Origin: AV40 sp963817335
Lineage (GTDB): Bacteria; Verrucomicrobiota; Verrucomicrobiia; Chthoniobacterales; UBA10450
Direction of reading: 5' to 3'
DNA: 64,000 nucleotides
Assembly: GCA_963817335.1 (NCBI GenBank)
Contig: CAWFNX010000001.1
Coordinates: 496,001-560,000 of the forward strand
The position numbers were made by a program, and so were the translations under genes. How positions within the stretch are numbered: the stretch's first letter is position 1; the number at the start of each line of letters is the position of its first letter. The notes under the pieces were generated by a model. The model ran no database searches. It was not told the DNA's origin and saw only the letters and a program-made list of their open reading frames with translations. This document shows positions 15,445 to 23,202 of this stretch, piece by piece.

Positions 15445-16848
15445 TTATCCCTGCTGATAGGAGCTTTCCACGCGCTCCGCCACGTCTTTGAAGCCGTAAT
15501 CCGCCTCGTAAATCTGCTTCATGCAGTTGAGCGACTTTTCGCGCTCGCCCATTCGGTCGTAAACAATTCCCAGATTGTAAACGATGTCCTTTTTCGTGGC
15601 GTCCATCGTCAAGATTTCCTTGGCCGCGTCCTCGAATTGTTTCATCGCCATGTCGAGCATTCCGAGCTCGCGGTAGCAAAGGCCGAGCAAGTTCATCGCT
15701 TTCAATCGCGCGTTTGGATTTTGCCGCGCTCGCTGTAATTCGGGAACCGCTTCACGGAACCGTTGGGCATTCACCAGATGTTCGCCCAGCTCAAACCGCA
15801 ATTGAAGATCGGTCGGGTTTCGTTCCAGTCGTTTTTTCGTCTCCTCGATCAAGATTCCGGCGCGCTTTTTCTTCGCGGCGACCAATTCTTCCGTTTTCTT
15901 GGCGTGGACGGCGTCTTTCGTCTTGTGGGCCGCGAGAAATTCCTCATGCGCCGCGATCTCCCGCTCGGCGCTTCTCATTTTCAAGTCTGAGACTTTGCGG
16001 ATGAGCCCGGCGTCGCTGGCCCCGGTCAGATCGACTGCCGTTTGATACCAACGAACAGCCGATTCGATATCATCCTTTTGTTCGTGAAGCGCGCCCAGCC
16101 GCCGGGCAAGGTCGACATTCTTTGGCTGGGCCTCTTGCTGAATTTTCACTTCGGCAATCTGCTGATCAAGCGCGTCGCCGGTCAATTGCATCCGGCCTTG
16201 TTGTTCGAGCGAAATCGCCGCCTCCTTGTCTTTGATCAGCTCGCGGTAACTCTCTGCCTGGTTCCAGCCACCGGAACTCATCGATGCGCGGGCGGACGCG
16301 TCCTTGCCCAATCTCAGCGCGTTGGCGTCGAGGGGATTGATCTCAGTGATTCGATTGTAAACTTCAACTTCCTGTTCGCTTTGACCGGTCGCATGGTAAA
16401 GCTGCCCCAGCTCGTGCAGCAATTTTACGTCGCGCGGATGTTCTTCGAGCAACGTTTGCAATGCGAAAACGCCGATCTCCGGCCAGCCGGCAGCGACCGC
16501 AGCCTCTTTCAGCACCAGGTTCGCCTGGCGATTGTACGGCTCGCCTTCCAAAACTTTTTCGATCATTTCCACTGCGCGCTGGGGCGCCCTCTTTACTTCA
16601 CGCTGCGCTTTCATCACCGAAATGGTCGCGGTCGAAATGTTGAAGAAACTTTTCTTTTCGGTTTTTTGTTTGGTGACCTCGGCCCGGCGCAAAAGCTGGC
16701 GGCCGGTGAGGAATTCCGGCTCCTGCTTTAGGATCCCTTGCAAGAGCGAGATCGCGTAGCCGAAGTTACGCAGCTCCATCGCGGCCAGCGTTTTCAGCCA
16801 AAGCGCGCGCTGAGCTTCATTCAGTTCTTTTTCGGTCTTAATCGCCAT
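15445..16848 (-). CDS. TPR protein with a central membrane-free helical array
   Basis: A 467-residue protein starting MAIKTEKELNEAQRALWLKTLAAMELRNFGYAISLLQGILKQEPEFLTGRQLLRRAE. Several TPR units are visible (VKLLHELGQLYHATGQSEQEVEVYNRITEINP, VDLARRLGALHEQKDDIESAVRWYQTAVDL, LQLRFELGEHLVNAQRFREAVPELQRA, NLGIVYDRMGEREKSLNCMKQIY). A charged coiled-coil-like stretch (EREIAAHEEFLAAHKTKDAVHAKKTEELVAAKKKRAGIL) splits the repeats. No signal peptide is visible. The first in-frame start (16914) lies in repeat sequence next to a REPIN-like element, so ATG 16848 is preferred. It is downstream of mutS on the same strand, separated by that element. Confidence 0.85.
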   Translation of the reverse strand: MAIKTEKELNEAQRALWLKTLAAMELRNFGYAISLLQGILKQEPEFLTGRQLLRRAEVTKQKTEKKSFFNISTATISVMKAQREVKRAPQRAVEMIEKVLEGEPYNRQANLVLKEAAVAAGWPEIGVFALQTLLEEHPRDVKLLHELGQLYHATGQSEQEVEVYNRITEINPLDANALRLGKDASARASMSSGGWNQAESYRELIKDKEAAISLEQQGRMQLTGDALDQQIAEVKIQQEAQPKNVDLARRLGALHEQKDDIESAVRWYQTAVDLTGASDAGLIRKVSDLKMRSAEREIAAHEEFLAAHKTKDAVHAKKTEELVAAKKKRAGILIEETKKRLERNPTDLQLRFELGEHLVNAQRFREAVPELQRARQNPNARLKAMNLLGLCYRELGMLDMAMKQFEDAAKEILTMDATKKDIVYNLGIVYDRMGEREKSLNCMKQIYEADYGFKDVAERVESSYQQG

Positions 16849-16892
16849 CGCTCGCCGCAATATAGTTTTGCAGTGGTGTGTCGTCAGCAAAA

Positions 16893-16950
16893 AGGTAGGG
16901 GCGATTGACGTCAATCGCCCGCGGGCGGTTCGGTGAACCGCCCCTACCTA
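16893..16950. repeat. REPIN-like nested palindrome 4, at the mutS stop
   Basis: Outer arms AGGTAGGGGCG and CGCCCCTACCT enclose two perfect hairpins, GGGCGATTGACGTCAATCGCCC and GGGCGGTTCGGTGAACCGCCC in outline. On the minus strand the mutS stop codon TAG directly precedes and partly overlaps this arm. Confidence 0.85.
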
Positions 16951-19488
16951 TAATAGATCGAGCTGGGGCTTTTCTGATTGCGGCATCCCTTTGGTCGACT
17001 TTTTCCGGCGCGTCCTCGGCTGTGGTTGCTCGGTGGCGCCGTTCGGATTTTCCAGATGCGAGAGGATTTCTTTCGCGCGATCGAGGATTTCCTTTGGCAA
17101 TCCGGCCAGGCGCGCGACCTGGATACCATAACTTTTGTCCGCGCCGCCGGGCACGATCTTGCGCAGAAAAATGATCTGCTCATTCCATTCCCGGACTGCG
17201 ACGTTCAAATTGCAAACGCCTTTGCGCTCCGATGCAAGTTTGGTGAGCTCGTGATAATGGGTCGCGAACAGAGTGCGGGCTTTGATTTTGTCGTGCAAAA
17301 ACTCTGCCACGCTCCAGGCGATCGAAAGTCCGTCGAAGGTCGACGTTCCTCGCCCGATCTCATCGAGAATTACCAGGCTTCGTTCGGTCGCGTTGTTCAC
17401 GATGTTCGAGGTCTCGTTCATCTCGACCATGAAGGTCGATTGGCCGCGCGCCAGATCGTCGTTCGCGCCGACCCGCGTAAAAATGCGATCGACCAGGCCG
17501 ACTTCGGCGCTTGCGGCGGGAACGAAGCTTCCGGTTTGCGCCATCAACGCGATCAACGCCACTTGCCGGATGTAGGTCGATTTGCCGGCCATGTTCGGCC
17601 CGGTCACGATCGCCAGGCGAACGTCGTCACCATCCAACATCGTATCGTTGGGAACAAACTTCTCTTCCACGAGATTTTGATCGAGGACCGGATGACGGCC
17701 GTCCTTGATCACGAGTCGAAGCGAATCGTTCAGCGCCGGGCGGCAGTAATTGAAAAGCCGCGCCGTTTCCGCCAGCGAACAAATTACATCGAGGGTCGCG
17801 ATCGCGTCGGCGGTCTGCTGAATTGGACCCAGATCGCGCAAGGTATCTTCGCGCAACTTTTGGAAAAGCTCGTACTCCAGATTCCGCGCCCGCTCGTCCG
17901 CGCCGAGAATTTTGCCTTCCATTTCTTTGAGCTCGGGCGTGATAAAACGTTCACCGCCGACCGTCGTTTGCTTGCGGGTGTAACTCTCCGGCACGCCCGC
18001 GAGATTTGATTTGGTGATCTCGATGAAATAGCCAAACACCGAATTGTAACGGACCTTGAGCGATTTGATTCCGGTCGCTGCTATTTCGCGTTCCTGCAAT
18101 TGGCTGATCCAGTTCTTCCCGTCGCGCGACGCGTTGCGAAGCTGATCAAGATCGGCATCGTAGCCGTCCCGAAAAATTCCGCCCTCTTTCAAAGCGAGCG
18201 GGGGATCATCAACCAGCGCGTTGCTTAACTTTTCAGCGAGCGCCGGCATTTCGTGGATTTCGTTTTGGAGCTGTAGTGGCAGGCGTGTCGCCTGCTCTGG
18301 CCAGGGTTTGGCAGCCGACACGGCTGCCGCTACAGGATCTGTTCCGAATTGCGCACGCTCAATGAGCTTCCCAAGTTCCGCTTTCAGCTTTGGGATTTGC
18401 TCGAGCGAAGCTTTCAAAGAAACCAGGTCGCGGGCGTTGCCTGATGCCTGACTCAATCGCCCAACGGCGCGTTCGATATCGCGAATCGATTTCAACTCGA
18501 TCCGCATCGACGAAAGCAAATCCGGCTCCTGTAGAACGTCGGCGATCATCTGCTGACGGCACCCGAGCTCGGTCAGATTCCGCAACGGCTGCAGAATCCA
18601 GGAGCGGAGCTTGCGCGCACCCATCGGCGTGGCGGTGCGATCCAGCACCGCGAGCAGGCTCGTGTCGCGCGTTCCCCGCGATTCGACCAGCTCAAGATTT
18701 GCCTGGGTCGCGGCATCGAGCAGAACGTAATCGTTCGGCGCATCACATTTGAGCGAACCAAGGTGATCGATCTTTCGCCGAAGTTGATGTTTCAAGTAAT
18801 GAACGATCGCGCCCGCGGCGGCGATCGCCTGCGGCAGGTGGCCGCAACCGAAACCGTCGAGCGATTTGACCTGAAAGTGTTCGCACAAAGTGAAGGTGGC
18901 GTGCTCGGGCAGGAATGCGTAGCTGTCGTACTCCAGCGCGCGCTCCATTTCGCCTAACGAATCTTTTTGCTCGGCGCTGACCAGGAGCTCCGACGGCGCG
19001 ACGCGGGCGAGCTGGTCGAGAAGGGCCTGGCGGTCTGGAAGTTGAGCGAGGCGAAACTCGCCGGTTGTGAGATCGGCGTAAGCAAAGCCGAAACTGTCAG
19101 CATCGGCGCAAACAGCGCCCAGATAGTTCGCCCGTTTGGCGTTGAGCAAATTCAATTCGCTGACTGTGCCCGCGCTGATGATCTGGGTGATGTCGCGCGA
19201 CACAATTTTGCCAGGTTGCGGCTCGCTGGTTTGATCGCAGATGGCGACCCGCCGTCCCGCCTTGATGAGTTTGGCGATGTAACCTTGAGCGGCGTGATAC
19301 GGCATGCCGCACATCGGCACCTGGTTGCGCTTGGTCAGGGCAACGTTGAGCAGAACGGACGCTTCCTTGGCGTCTTCGAAAAATAGCTCGTAAAAATCGC
19401 CCAGGCGAAAGAGCAGAAGGGTATCGGCGGGAATACTTTTCCGCAGCCGCTGATATTGTTGCATCATGGGGGTGAGCGCGTCCTGCAT
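16948..19488 (-). CDS. mutS: DNA mismatch repair protein MutS, with an in-frame REPIN-like insert
   Basis: An 846-residue protein with the mismatch-binding N-terminal domain (TPMMQQYQRLRKSIPADTLLLFRLGDFYELF; the FYELF Phe contacts mismatches), the core/lever domain, and the ABC-type ATPase with Walker A GPNMAGKS at residues 630-637 and LVILDEIGRGTSTFDG as Walker B/signature. It recognises replication mismatches and recruits MutL. Residues about 385-406 (within DPVAAAVSAAKPWPEQATRLPLQLQ) are encoded by a 65-bp nested palindrome and interrupt the lever region between LEQIPKLKAELGKL and EIHEMPALAEKL. All catalytic motifs are intact, so the protein may still work. Its stop codon abuts another such element. 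Confidence 0.95.
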   Translation of the reverse strand: MQDALTPMMQQYQRLRKSIPADTLLLFRLGDFYELFFEDAKEASVLLNVALTKRNQVPMCGMPYHAAQGYIAKLIKAGRRVAICDQTSEPQPGKIVSRDITQIISAGTVSELNLLNAKRANYLGAVCADADSFGFAYADLTTGEFRLAQLPDRQALLDQLARVAPSELLVSAEQKDSLGEMERALEYDSYAFLPEHATFTLCEHFQVKSLDGFGCGHLPQAIAAAGAIVHYLKHQLRRKIDHLGSLKCDAPNDYVLLDAATQANLELVESRGTRDTSLLAVLDRTATPMGARKLRSWILQPLRNLTELGCRQQMIADVLQEPDLLSSMRIELKSIRDIERAVGRLSQASGNARDLVSLKASLEQIPKLKAELGKLIERAQFGTDPVAAAVSAAKPWPEQATRLPLQLQNEIHEMPALAEKLSNALVDDPPLALKEGGIFRDGYDADLDQLRNASRDGKNWISQLQEREIAATGIKSLKVRYNSVFGYFIEITKSNLAGVPESYTRKQTTVGGERFITPELKEMEGKILGADERARNLEYELFQKLREDTLRDLGPIQQTADAIATLDVICSLAETARLFNYCRPALNDSLRLVIKDGRHPVLDQNLVEEKFVPNDTMLDGDDVRLAIVTGPNMAGKSTYIRQVALIALMAQTGSFVPAASAEVGLVDRIFTRVGANDDLARGQSTFMVEMNETSNIVNNATERSLVILDEIGRGTSTFDGLSIAWSVAEFLHDKIKARTLFATHYHELTKLASERKGVCNLNVAVREWNEQIIFLRKIVPGGADKSYGIQVARLAGLPKEILDRAKEILSHLENPNGATEQPQPRTRRKKSTKGMPQSEKPQLDLL
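18271..18335. repeat. REPIN-like nested palindrome 5, inside the mutS coding frame
   Basis: Outer arms CTGTAGTGGCAG and CTGCCGCTACAG are inverted with one mismatch. They enclose GCAGGCG-tgt-CGCCTGC and GCAGCCG-aca-CGGCTGC, both perfect 7-bp stems. It has the same architecture as the intergenic copies but is read through in the mutS frame and adds about 22 residues. Confidence 0.88.
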
Positions 19489-19667
19489 ACCGAAATGATT
19501 TTAATCAGGAACTCGTGAAAGCAGAAACTTAAATCCTGACCGCGAGCGAACAAGATCTGGAGATAGAAATCAGATTCAGGATTGGACGTTGAGAGCTTGT
19601 CACGCCGTAGCTTCGCGCGAATGCGGAAGGCCTTGCGAAGGTGGATTGAGCGTTGGACGTTTCGAAA

Positions 19668-20165
19668 ATGTCCCAGTTCACGATTCGACTCGCGACCCGC
19701 GCGGATCTAGACATCATCAGTGATCATCGCGCCCGGATGTTCAGTGATATGGGCGAGCTTCCGGCGGACCTGTTCGAAACATTTCGCACCCAATCCAAGG
19801 ACACCCTTCATCGCTTGTTTGAGCGCAACGAGTACGTCGGCTGGCTGGCCAGTCCCCATGATGAACCGGAGAAGATCGTGGCCGGCGCAGGCGTGACCTT
19901 GCGCGACGTTGCTCCTCATCCCCAACCCGACGCCAGCGGCCAATTCAACATCGTCGGCGGCCGGCAGGCGATCATTCAAAATGTCTACACCGAAACGGAG
20001 TACCGCCGGCGCGGTGTGGGAACATTGTTGATGAAGGAAATCATTTCCTGGTCGCAGAAGACCGGAATCGATTCGCTGGCCCTTCATGCGTCGGTTGAAG
20101 GACGTCCGCTCTATGAAAAGCTCGGATTTGTCGCGACTACGGAAATGCGATTCCGCGGAAACTAG
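19668..20165 (+). CDS. GNAT family N-acetyltransferase
   Basis: A 165-residue protein with a complete GNAT fold: SQFTIRLATRADLDIISDHRARMF at the N-terminus, the acetyl-CoA pyrophosphate-binding motif YRRRGVGTLLMKEIISW, and the C-terminal ALHASVEGRPLYEKLGFVATTEMRF. The acceptor substrate cannot be inferred. ATG 19668 is preferred over an in-frame TTG 15 bp upstream. It is divergent from mutS and stands alone on the plus strand, so it probably has its own promoter in the 179-bp gap. It converges on the pseudokinase region. Confidence 0.92.
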   Translation: MSQFTIRLATRADLDIISDHRARMFSDMGELPADLFETFRTQSKDTLHRLFERNEYVGWLASPHDEPEKIVAGAGVTLRDVAPHPQPDASGQFNIVGGRQAIIQNVYTETEYRRRGVGTLLMKEIISWSQKTGIDSLALHASVEGRPLYEKLGFVATTEMRFRGN

Positions 20166-20227
20166 CGAAAGACGAAATTCCTGGCTGGTCCGCTAGTCGG
20201 ACGGACTCGTCCCTTGGCGAGCTCGGA

Positions 20228-20709
20228 CTAATCGTTCGGATTGAACGGTTGCGACGGTGGGACATAATCGTCGGCTGGCCGATCGCTGTAAATCCGGCGG
20301 CGCGGTCGCGACGAATTGATTCCATTGTCATCATAATGCCGTTGAAGAATGACCACCTGGCCGGACGTTAATTTCACAATTGGCCGTCCGTCCGGTGTCC
20401 TTCCGATAATGCGGGCCCGGCCGCGACCCGAATAAGCTGATCCACGGTCGGAACCGTCGTCGGGATTTGAGCGAGCGACACGTGAAGTGTGCGAGGTCGA
20501 TCTTCGAGTTGTCGGGACTGATTCCTTTTTGGTCGTTCCCGCGTCGTTTGAGTCAGTCGATGGCGATTGATCGGAATTTTCCGCGGCGGATTGCTGATCG
20601 TCCGGACCTAACCCTGGCGATGCGGGCTCAGACGGCTTATTTGCCGAGGCAATTTGATCGGTCGCAACCGAGGCCGAAGGAGCCGGGCTGGATGTCTCGT
20701 TTTGTTCAA
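20228..20709 (-). CDS. Probable C-terminal part of the pseudokinase protein, in a shifted frame
   Basis: This frame has no convincing start of its own in this stretch. Composition is continuous with the end of the upstream kinase-like frame: Pro/Ser/Asn/Asp-rich spacer (NETSSPAPSASVATDQIASANKPSEPASPG) and then a compact end, RARIIGRTPDGRPIVKLTSGQVVILQ, which looks like a small beta domain, followed by Arg/Pro-rich residues. Dropping one base of the CC at 20710-20711 joins both frames into one protein of about 550 residues. Alternatively it is the tail of a separate gene starting at 20998 in the overlapping frame, whose Arg-rich N-terminal half looks like out-of-frame sequence. Confidence 0.55.
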
Positions 20710-21887
20710 CCGATCGCCGGCGACGGTTGGTTCGCATCTGCGATCGGTGGCGGCGAGCTCTCGGTTGGCTGGTTTGCGGCGATCGGCGCAGCTGTTGGTG
20801 TCGTCGCAAATTTCGCCGCGTCAGGAACGCCAATTGGCACGCCGACTTTTTCGGTGCGCCGCAGATACGGAATCTGGTCGTGGAAAAAATATTCGGCGGC
20901 CGCGGCCCCGGCAATGAGAAGAACAACGACGACGGCAAATCCGCGCAACACTTGTGCGAATGGTCCCGTTGCTTTTTCCGGCTTCGGTTTTCTGGCAACG
21001 ACAGACGCCAACGAAAGACCGAGCTTGCGTCCGAGCGCCTGGCGTCGCTCGATTTTCGTCAGGCAGTCGAGCATTTGTTTTTCCAGCGCGACCGGGTCGT
21101 GCGGACGATTTTCCGGATTTTCGCGCAGCAACGAGACCAGCAAATCGTGCAACGGCTTCGGCGCGCGTCGAAGCTCGGGCAAACGCCGGATCCGCAAACG
21201 CGCTTTCATTCCGGAGACCGCGAGTGGCGCGGCGCCGGTGAGCAGAAAACAGATCGTCGCGCCCAGCGAGTACATTTCCGATTCGAAATTAATTTCGCCG
21301 CCCGCACGTTGTTCGGGGCTGGCGAACTGCGGTAAGATCGAAGGTGCAATCTCGGGCGCTTCGGTGCTGTCGGAATGCAGCTCAAGGCCGGCGAGGCCGA
21401 AATTCAAAAGTTTCACAAACGGCCAGCCGCCGCTCGGTGATTCTCCCGGCACAATCATCAGGTTCGACGGCTGGATAGCCCGATGGGTTAAGTTGAAAAA
21501 CGCGGCCGCACCAAGCGCGCGCACGACTTGCAGTCCAACCCGCAACGCCGCGTCCGCCGGCATCGGCCCGTTTTCGACGATCCACGAGTCTGTCGTTTCG
21601 CCTTCAAAATATTCCGAAGCGATCGCGAAGTAATCATTCTCAACCCCGACCGCCAGCGTCTTGGCGATATTCACGTGGTCGAGTTTTTCCGCCGTCTCGA
21701 CGCGCTCTTTGAGTTGAGTAAGCTTCTCCGGTTCGATCGTCGATTTCGGAATCAGCTGTAAGCGGACCGGTTCATGCGAGCGGGTATCGATCGCCTTGTA
21801 ATTAATGGCGGCGCCGGTCCGGCTAACTTCCCGACCGTCTTCTCCGGTGCAGATGCGGTAATGCTCAAAAAACGTCGTGGGTTCCAT
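20706..21887 (-). CDS. Membrane-anchored serine/threonine kinase-like protein lacking catalytic residues (pseudokinase)
   Basis: The 393-residue frame has a protein-kinase fold outline: an N-lobe, a catalytic-loop-like HRAIQPSN (135-142), a DFG-like NFG (162-164), FASPEQRAGGEI like the APE segment, and SEMYSLGATICFLLTG. Key residues are missing: HRD has become HRA, DFG has become NFG, and the VAIK Lys position reads VRLQL (41-45). A single membrane helix (VVVVLLIAGAAAAEYFF) and a Pro-rich tail follow. It may sense or scaffold rather than phosphorylate. The frame stops at 20706 but appears to continue in another frame (20228-20709) after a one-base insertion. Confidence 0.8.
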   Translation of the reverse strand: MEPTTFFEHYRICTGEDGREVSRTGAAINYKAIDTRSHEPVRLQLIPKSTIEPEKLTQLKERVETAEKLDHVNIAKTLAVGVENDYFAIASEYFEGETTDSWIVENGPMPADAALRVGLQVVRALGAAAFFNLTHRAIQPSNLMIVPGESPSGGWPFVKLLNFGLAGLELHSDSTEAPEIAPSILPQFASPEQRAGGEINFESEMYSLGATICFLLTGAAPLAVSGMKARLRIRRLPELRRAPKPLHDLLVSLLRENPENRPHDPVALEKQMLDCLTKIERRQALGRKLGLSLASVVARKPKPEKATGPFAQVLRGFAVVVVLLIAGAAAAEYFFHDQIPYLRRTEKVGVPIGVPDAAKFATTPTAAPIAANQPTESSPPPIADANQPSPAIG

Positions 21888-21978
21888 AGCAGCCCTGGCC
21901 CGACTGGCAGTATATTAAACAATGATCCTACAAGGGGAGTTGCGCGAGGCTTTATTAAGGCTGCGACAGCGGGATTGA

Positions 21979-22034
21979 CCCTCACCTCAGTCCTCTCCCT
22001 CAGGGAGAGGAGGCTGCAAAGCAGCAGGTGAGGG
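21979..22034. repeat. Nested palindrome, CCCTCACCT...AGGTGAGGG type
   Basis: Outer arms CCCTCACCT and AGGTGAGGG enclose CCTCTCCC-tca-GGGAGAGG and CTGC-aaa-GCAG. The layout resembles the GTAG-type elements but sequence differs, so it is a second family. It lies in the 291-bp gap between the pseudokinase and ATP-grasp genes, which otherwise holds only two repeats. Confidence 0.75.
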
Positions 22035-22052
22035 AAATCCGTGGGACGCGAC

Positions 22053-22079
22053 GGGGTCGTATCTAAATATTCAACATTT
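22053..22079 (-). repeat. 27-bp dispersed repeat, copy 2
   Basis: Differs from the copy at 10454-10480 at one of 27 positions. Here it is intergenic and does not overlap a gene. Confidence 0.85.
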
Positions 22080-22141
22080 CAATCGGAAATCGCAACGCGA
22101 ACTTGCTGAAAAACTCAGCGTACGGTCTGGGAATTTGGCGC

Positions 22142-22173
22142 GCCTCAACTACTCAACCTCTCAACGACTCAAC
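22142..22173 (-). repeat. Tandem octamer array GTTGAGNN x4
   Basis: On the minus strand four 8-mers start with GTTGAG (followed by TC, AG, TA, GC). It ends 6 bp from the 3' end of the ATP-grasp gene. It has the same unit as the array at 221-252. Confidence 0.85.
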
Positions 22174-22178
22174 TTCTT

Positions 22179-23198
22179 TTAGCCCCGCGCCATTCGCATC
22201 CCCAGACCGATGATTGCCTGGATCAATTGCGGATACTTTAGGCCCGCTTTCAACGCCGATTGGGCGAAATCTTCGTCGGCCGCGAGATGCGGATTTGGGT
22301 TCGCCTCGATGAAGTACGCCTTGTTATCGGCGTTTAGTCGCAGGTCGATACGGGCGTAACCGTCGATCGTGAGCAGCCGGTAAATGTCTTTGCACATTTT
22401 CTCGATTTCTTTCACCAGTGCCGGATCCAGATTTTCGGCGAATTGTCCCTCGAGTCCCCAGCGTTTTCGATATTTCTCGTCCCACTTCGCCTTGTAGGTG
22501 GCGATCCGCGGTTCGTTAGGCGGCACTTCCTTAAATACGAGTTCGCGCATCGGAAAAACCGTGAGCCGCGTGTTACCGATGATGCTCACATAAATCTCCC
22601 GGCCTTCGATGTACTCCTCGGCAATCGCGTCGCTCTTGTGTTTCTCGTGAATGAACGCGACACGCTCGCGGAATTGCTCGTCGTTCTGGACAAATGACGC
22701 CCGCGAAATTCCGTAGGACGCTTCCTCTTTCACCGGCTTTAGCAAAATCGGAAACTTGAGTTGTCGCGGCCCGCCGATCCGTTGTCCGCGCGGGATGACC
22801 ACGAAATTGGGCGTCAGAATTCCGTGATGACCGAGAATCTTTTTCGAAATGCCTTTATGTTTGCAAAGGATCATTCCGGTCGAACCGCAACCGGTGAACG
22901 GCACGCCTTGCATCTCGAGAAGCGAAACGATGTTCTGGTCGAATCCCGGATTGTTTTTGAATTGCTCGACCAGGTTGAACAGCACCTCCGGCTGAAAGCT
23001 TTCCATCTTTTGCCGGACAAGATCGACATCGTCGAAGATGGCGAGATGCTCGGGAATGTGACCGAGCTCGCTCAGCGCGGCCATCACGTTCGCTTCGGTC
23101 TGCCAGTCCTCGGTCTTCATTTCCTCGCTCAAGTCGGCGTCGATCGGTGTCGGCTGCACCCCGTCGAATAAAACCAGGACTTTGAGTTTCTTTTTCAC
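22179..23198 (-). CDS. ATP-grasp ligase of the D-alanine--D-alanine ligase type
   Basis: A 339-residue protein with ATP-grasp signatures: LKFPILLKPVKEEASYGISRASFV (ATP-binding loop), SDAIAEEYIEGREIYVSIIGN, and the Mg2+-binding end DGYARIDLRLNADNKAYFIEANPNPHLA. It resembles Ddl but the N-terminal segment (EDWQTEANVMAALSELGHIPEHLAIFDDVD) differs from true Ddl, so it may join other amino acids or small carboxylates. It starts 4 bp after the zincin-like gene and so is probably translated from the same mRNA. The pairing may mean a dipeptide is made and cleaved, or the two may act on one substrate. Confidence 0.87.
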   Translation of the reverse strand: MKKKLKVLVLFDGVQPTPIDADLSEEMKTEDWQTEANVMAALSELGHIPEHLAIFDDVDLVRQKMESFQPEVLFNLVEQFKNNPGFDQNIVSLLEMQGVPFTGCGSTGMILCKHKGISKKILGHHGILTPNFVVIPRGQRIGGPRQLKFPILLKPVKEEASYGISRASFVQNDEQFRERVAFIHEKHKSDAIAEEYIEGREIYVSIIGNTRLTVFPMRELVFKEVPPNEPRIATYKAKWDEKYRKRWGLEGQFAENLDPALVKEIEKMCKDIYRLLTIDGYARIDLRLNADNKAYFIEANPNPHLAADEDFAQSALKAGLKYPQLIQAIIGLGMRMARG

Positions 23199-23202
23199 GG
23201 CG

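Noticed and set aside
20467..21633. A 388-codon plus-strand open frame over the pseudokinase
   Set aside because: The product is Arg/Ser-rich without domains, while the minus-strand frame has a clear kinase scaffold and membrane helix.
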